Origin: Rotaria sp. Silwood1
Taxonomy: Eukaryota; Rotifera; Eurotatoria; Philodinida; Philodinidae
Length of the DNA: 64,000 nt
Assembly: GCA_905250075.1 (NCBI GenBank)
Contig: CAJNOP010000002.1
Coordinates: 1,679,867 to 1,743,866 of the forward strand
Direction: 5' to 3'
Numbering within the stretch: position 1 is the first letter of the stretch; every line of letters begins with the position of its first letter. The position numbers and the translations under genes are program-made. Below are positions 58,600 through 64,000 of this stretch, piece by piece. The notes beneath the pieces are model-generated. The model searched no databases. It was given only the letters and a program-made list of their open reading frames with translations, and was not told where the DNA came from.

Positions 58600-59700
58600 A
58601 TAAAAAATTTAGTTATTAATTAGTAAATAGAAAATATATGTTTACTTATTTACTTGTAAAAGGTGAGTATCTATTTACTTAAAGAAACGAAAACATTATA
58701 TAAATTTTGTTCGAATTATTTAATAAAATTGAAGTTAATACAACAACCATTAGTATGAACTTAATATCATAATGGAGTCTACATCTAATACTGGGATATA
58801 TCCGTAGTCCAGAAAATCAAAATTCAAAGAGTTCAAGGACATCAAATCAGATCAATTTTTGGAGTGCTCACATCGTGATTATAAGTGTTACTCTTTGCAA
58901 TTCCATCAGTGAAGTTGTGGTGATGGTGTTTTAAGCTACTTCCTTATGGGATGTCTTAGATTCCTTTAATGCTTCGTAATTCAAAGAATTCAAGAAAATC
59001 AGAGGCATTTTACCGTTTGAAGCTCCTGAATTTTAGTTGCACGTATTAGTCTTTTGTAACTCCTTCATTGAAGTTGTGTCACTGTATTTTCAGCTAATAT
59101 CAGTATGTAAATGCTTTGAATTACCTTGAACTTCTTAAAGTCCTCGATTGCTGTTGAATTTTGAAATTCTGGATACCGGATATTGGTGACTCATTCTCGG
59201 TTTTTTTTCGATTAATTATTGCGTTTGCTATTGAAATGAGCGACGAAAAAAATAATTGTATAATAGTTTTTTTTGCGAAAAAATTATTCGAAATCTAATG
59301 AATATACAAAAAGAATATTACATAGAATCAAGTTAGCTCGATCCAACGTTTGAGCAATTTTATAAGTAAGTAGTAAATTATACACTAGATTTACTTTGAT
59401 AGATATATAATTAAAAGAGGATTAATTTTAGTGAAATCATAGTGTTAGCTTCAATTAAGATTTGGAATCAATGACATAGAACTGAATCAAAATCTAGATC
59501 TAAGCATCAACAATGTTTGTCAACCGAATGAAAATGAAATGCTTAATGAACAAACAATGTACTACTAACAAATATGAATTCTGCTAATAAAGTCAAGTAC
59601 TTAATATAGACTCCATTATGACATTAAGTATATAATATTAACTCTTATTCAAGTAAATAGTTTATTCACTTAACTTTATTTAACTATAGAAAAATATAGT
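58600..59700. repeat. 1.1-kb inverted-repeat element with internal tandem duplication
   Basis: ACTTAATATCATAATGGAGT at 58759 is inverted at 59629 (one mismatch). A second inverted pair, CTATTTACTT, lies further out (58671 and 59665). Inside, two units about 180 bp apart resemble each other: AATTCAAAGAGTTCAAG at 58820 and AATTCAAAGAATTCAAG at 58979, then CCATCAGTGAAGTTGTG and CTTCATTGAAGTTGTG. No ORF was seen. Outer borders are uncertain. Confidence 0.6.
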
Positions 59701-60189
59701 AAACGTACCATTCATAACTTGTATTATGACATTAGATACAGTGCTTCGAAACTATCCATGAAGTGCGTTACTTAAGCAGAATTTGCTAACACATTGTGAA
59801 GTATTTAGGAGGCATGACATCTAAGCCACCGCCAGTTTCTGAAATCTATTCTTCAAGCAATCTCACTTCTTCGACTAATATTTTCATAGTAGATAGATCT
59901 AGTAAAATCAGGAAAACATTAAAAACTTCAACTAAAATGAAGTAACCTTTCTATAGATATAGACGTTGCAAATATAGATATTCAACTACATTTTGAGAGT
60001 TTTATACGCCTATAGTTTTCAGTGAATTTTTATTTTTCAACAAATAATAAGAGTTATAATAGAGACTTTTTTACTGCAGATATTTTCAAACATGGACTAT
60101 CTTTTAATAATATTGGAAGCACCTTTACAACTAGTGGTTTTTGGTTGATAGCATATGCCATTTCCAGCAGTTATGTTCAAGTAGATACG
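59701..60189. other. gene-free spacer
   Basis: No feature was recognised between the two inverted-repeat regions. Confidence 0.4.
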
Positions 60190-60890
60190 GCAAGTTGATC
60201 AGATCAATGTATTGAACTAACTTGAGGGTAGTCCTGTTTGGAAGAGCACGTCAGAATACATCGCATGTCGTTTTCAAAAGTTTGATATATTGGAGTTAGA
60301 TAAACAAAATTTTTCAAACAAGATTAAAAGCATCAAATTTGTTACACGAGTCTTGTTATGAAAATTAATGATTTGTCATGAAATATTTGATTTATATATT
60401 TCAGATGAAAGCATCTGTTGAGAAATTTCTAGTTCCAAAATTTCAATTTGTTTGAACATGTCCGTGAGTAATGGTGAAATATGTACTTGTTCCGGTTTCA
60501 TTAGATAGCCTTTATTAAACCTATTATTTTCAGATCTTTTACAAGAGCGTATTCTCAGATGAAAAATTGCTTTTGAATTAAACCTATGAGTATCAAATAG
60601 ATCCTAAAGAATCGTGAAAACCCTTAAAAGAATGCTAGTTTCTAATTTGTTTGTATGGAGATATCGACTTTTTACAAATCGCTTTTGGACTATTTTCTTG
60701 ATCTCCCGTTAGAAACAACAAAATAATCGAATTTTGAATTTCAGTTCGAAAATTTCAGTTTTGCGTACTAAAGTTTAATATAACAAACTTTTGAAAACAA
60801 CATTCAATGCGTTCTAATGTGTTCTTTCAAAGGAAATTACTCTGAAGCTAGTTCATCATGTTGATTCACTGGTGCATGCTATCGATCAAA
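60190..60890. repeat. 0.7-kb imperfect inverted repeat
   Basis: GTCGTTTTCAAAAGTTTGAT near 60270 is inverted near 60780-60805 (GTTGTTTTCAAAAGTTTGTT on the complement). Similarity extends outward through GAACTAACTT / GAACTAGCTT to about 60195 and 60885. Identity is roughly 75% by eye. No ORF was seen in the middle. Confidence 0.6.
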
Positions 60891-62469
60891 AGACATTAGT
60901 ATAGCAGTGCAAGGTTCTCAAAACCTAGATGAATACCTATACTGACAACGTGTAAATCTTTACAATGGTTCATCGGTTTAAGCTGAAATTTTTAGTCTTT
61001 TTTTAATTTTACTACATCTATCTATGATTGAGTAATATGCTTCAAGAACTAGTCATAACTTAGTTAAACACGCCTTCTACGGTTTGACAGCATAGCAAGA
61101 GGTCAATAGTACTCTCTACAATGTGTAAGTCGATCATTTGCATCGACTGTGTCATGAGAGCTCTACACATTAAATATGTGAATAATTGCCATATTTGAAT
61201 GGAAAATTTTCGGTACATATCGTGATTATTCAATTAAAGTTTGTTTCATGAATTTTAATTTTGAACGTTTGACTTCAGTCGTGACAACAGAAATATGAAT
61301 TAATTGTCGAATCGCTTTGAATAAAGTGATACCTGTAAAATCACTACGAATCTTCGGGATCTAATAGTGTCGAAGAGTATAAATTTTGGACTAATGAATA
61401 ACGCAGCATATTTTATATAGATTTATATTCACCAAATATGAAGCCTTCATGAAGGGCATCGTCTAGAAAATGTTCAAAAAATACACTTTTATGTTGATAT
61501 CGCTCTAAATTTTCTTCGCCTCTATAAAATAGTTAATATAAATTCGATTGACTCATTATTGATAAAATGCTTTTGCTAATTAATATTAAATCAACAGTGA
61601 TCATATAAATTTGAAGCTGTTAAAAAGTTTAACTATTACAAATTTTTTCTACATTTTATATAATACTATCATCCAATTCAATCATACCCATGCTCGTATA
61701 CTAATACAATATACAAAAAACAATCGACATAATAGAATTTTTCAGAACAGCATGCATACCAATCATAGCATCAACATTCACAAATAACAATTTGGCTTTA
61801 TATCTAAAACCTTCGAGACGAAAATAAAGATATTAATTTCATGAGACAAATGACAATGACACAAAAAAACATGATAAGAATATCAAGTAGAATTTTATTT
61901 CATCACTAAAGTATCATCTTCTTCAATCCTAGGAGTAAAATAAAAACAACACAGATCATACTATATATATAGACATTGATATGTATGGAAAGAAGATACT
62001 GACAGACGATAGTATAGATAACATTTCGTTATTGTCTAATCTATTACACATACGCATTAAGTCATCAAGTACTCTCTAAATATATACAACTTATACGAAG
62101 AAATTTCTTTCTTTTGATTGATAGTCTAGAAAGAAACAATTCGATTATAGAATATTTTAGATGAATATATATTAATAGCATATATGCATATATATTGGGG
62201 TAAGATGAAAGAAATCTTCGTCAATATACTAAATGTTAAGACTTAGGCCAATGGCGTGTTTTGGTTATTGTTGATGCTGTTAGTAATATTGGCAAAAAGC
62301 ATCCTTGTCTGTTTCTCTGTTTTCTTCTTCTTGTCTTTTCTTATATATTCATGATTGATATTAACAACTTGACTTAAGTAGAAATTTCTCGATGATTCTT
62401 TTACGCATCTCTTGTCGATCAAACTTATCTATTTTTTTGTTGTTTTGCAGTATTAACATAGAGAAGTAA
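60891..62469. other. gene-free spacer
   Basis: 1.6 kb of AT-rich sequence in which I could not assemble any gene, RNA or repeat. Confidence 0.4.
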
Positions 62470-63520
62470 ATATCTATATCCTTAATCAAAATATACAGAG
62501 CATCTAATTTTTGCTTGATTACTTCGCTACATTGTTGTCAACGGGTCTAAAACTTATACTACAGATACACTGATTATGATTTTACCTATTTCCAAAGTTT
62601 CACTCACAAATGACGAGCAATCCATGAGGAAATTGTTACTATACTTCATGTTTTCGTTCAATGTTGAAACAAATTTTTCCTTGCCATGCTGGTTCTAACG
62701 ATATTTTTAGACACGATTTCTGTTGTTTGATGATCGGTTACCATATAATGGACACATCATTAAAGTAATGAGAAAATCGACCATGTTCGTATATCGAATG
62801 ATCGATTTGTAACGTTCGTTTCTCGAAAGTTATATTCTTGTTCCTCTAAGAAACTCGAAATCAGTCAAATAACAGTCAAGCATTCAAAAGTAGACCAATA
62901 CAGGACAATAAGCTACGCAGAGTCTCAGTGCGATGTTAGATTTTAGTATTATATCAATCTGTGTATAGAATTCTAGTATTAATATTCAGACTCTGGTTTC
63001 TCATGAACTAAGATTTCGAGAACTATACTATTCTAATCTCTGATTGGTATAAAGCTAAAATCTGACATTACTGTGACACTCAATGGAGCAAATAGTCCTA
63101 CCCGGGCCTACTTTCCAATGTTTGAAAGACGTTTGGTTGGTTTCGAGTTTTTTAGAGAAACAAGGATGTAACTTTCGAAAAATTTACGCTAGAAATCGAT
63201 CATTCGACATACGAACATGGTCGATTTTCTCATCACTTTAATGGCGTGCTCATTAGGTGGTAATCAATCACCAAAGAACAGAAATCGTGTCTACAAATAT
63301 CGTTAGAACCAGTATGACAAGAAAATATTTGTTCCAACAATGCTCGAGTACATGAAGTGCGGTAACGATTTTCTCAGCATTTGTAACTCAAACTCTGCAA
63401 ATAGCTAGAGTAACAACCAGGATATCTATAGTATAGGTTTTAGACCAACTGAAAACAATGTAGAGAATTAATCGAAAAATAATTGAATGCTGTATTTATT
63501 TCGATCAGAGAATTATAAAG
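62470..63520. repeat. 1-kb imperfect palindrome
   Basis: The two halves mirror each other around about 62990. Paired landmarks, outer to inner, are GGTCTAAAACTTATACTACA at 62546 with its inverse at about 63450, CTGGTTCTAACGATATTT at 62691 with its inverse at about 63315, AGAAAATCGACCATGTTCGT at 62771 with its inverse at about 63227, and ATGTTAGATTTTAG at 62933 with its inverse at about 63068. Arms are about 500 bp with roughly 75-80% identity by eye and practically no loop. No ORF is present. Confidence 0.8.
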
Positions 63521-64000
63521 TAGTACTTTCTGACAACAAGAAACAAGTGTGAACTTGTTACTTTCCATTGTAGAACTAATAATAATGATCTTTGACCCTT
63601 ATTGTTTTCTTTCTTTTATATTCTTTTATCATCTTCACCCTAGTATAAAACAAACACATCTTTACAGCTAGCTATCTAGTTAACGCTTATAACGACTCAT
63701 TATGTTACTGGCATAGATGCATACCAATACTGTTGATTCTACTGACATAAGAGAAATAGTATATAGAAAAAAATAGAAATCGAGTCATAAATTGACAGCA
63801 CTTCGTTTGCCCGCTGTTGCTGTTGTTGCTCGCTCCACCTCTTCTTTGTCCGATTGATGAGATATCGAGCAAGAAGGATATGTCGTCATTATCACAGAGC
63901 AGTAACAACAGCTTTCTTACTTATCTGAGCAATAAGAATTGCAACTTAAAAAGCAGAAAACGAAGAAGAAAAGAAAAAAAGATTTTCTATGTATATATAT
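63521..64000. other. end of window, possible partial exon on minus strand
   Basis: A minus-strand frame at 63908-63705 (MLLLCDNDDISFLLDISSIG then a hydrophobic stretch) cannot be linked to any neighbour inside the window. It is more likely non-coding, but it could be part of a gene beyond the right edge. Confidence 0.25.

Noticed and set aside
1-64000. CRISPR arrays, bacterial operons, ribosome-binding sites and terminators
   Set aside because: Spliceosomal introns and animal gene families show a eukaryotic nuclear genome; no regularly spaced short direct repeats were found.
58600-64000. Retrotransposon or viral coding remnants in the gene-poor tail
   Set aside because: I looked for reverse transcriptase, integrase or capsid-like motifs in the available frames and saw none; frames are short throughout.

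Overview
The window is nuclear DNA of an animal, most likely a bdelloid rotifer (Adineta or Rotaria type). It is AT-rich, its genes carry mostly 50-80 nt GT-AG introns, and it holds decayed members of F-box/leucine-rich and multi-pass membrane families that I recall mainly from bdelloid proteomes. It also has a plant-type basic secretory peptidase and a high load of short inverted-repeat elements. The genus assignment is inference; the exon structures are read from the sequence.

Bases 1-25,000 are accessory in character. They hold an F-box pseudogene (1-1704, minus), a SUEL lectin-CUB-MAM cell-surface gene (4191-7723, plus), a Thr-rich type I membrane protein with an HFRGG ectodomain (13247-10620, minus), an intact basic secretory protein metallopeptidase (17523-18257) with a dead tandem copy behind it (18675-19323), an unknown relic (about 16040-15460, minus) and a second F-box-family relic (20405-21205). 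Foldback elements lie between them and inside one intron.

Bases 25,000-52,700 are a conserved gene block. It holds a four-pass membrane protein (25156-25814), a small hydrophilic protein (27538-27272), an unknown 332-aa protein (29502-28093), an 18-exon ERICH6/FAM194-like gene (30973-38285) with an antisense two-exon gene inside its first intron (33052-31913), a secreted His/Lys/Gly-rich protein (38497-38929), a secreted leucine-rich-repeat protein (40159-39023), the exocyst subunit SEC6/EXOC3 (47439-42523) and, head to head with it, eEF2 kinase (48604-52622). The multi-exon gene models listed with exons keep the reading frame across every junction, and their exon lengths sum to a multiple of three.

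Bases 52,700-64,000 are gene-poor. They contain a hAT-like non-autonomous element with CCTGATTTT subterminal repeats, a GGTTTA-rich hAT-like remnant, a 500-bp TIR element with TGTGTCG repeats, a decayed bdelloid membrane-protein fragment, and several large imperfect palindromes, the biggest about 1 kb (62470-63520). Three of the four longest introns in the window contain inverted-repeat insertions and the fourth contains a gene, so repeat insertion explains most of the intron-length variation here.
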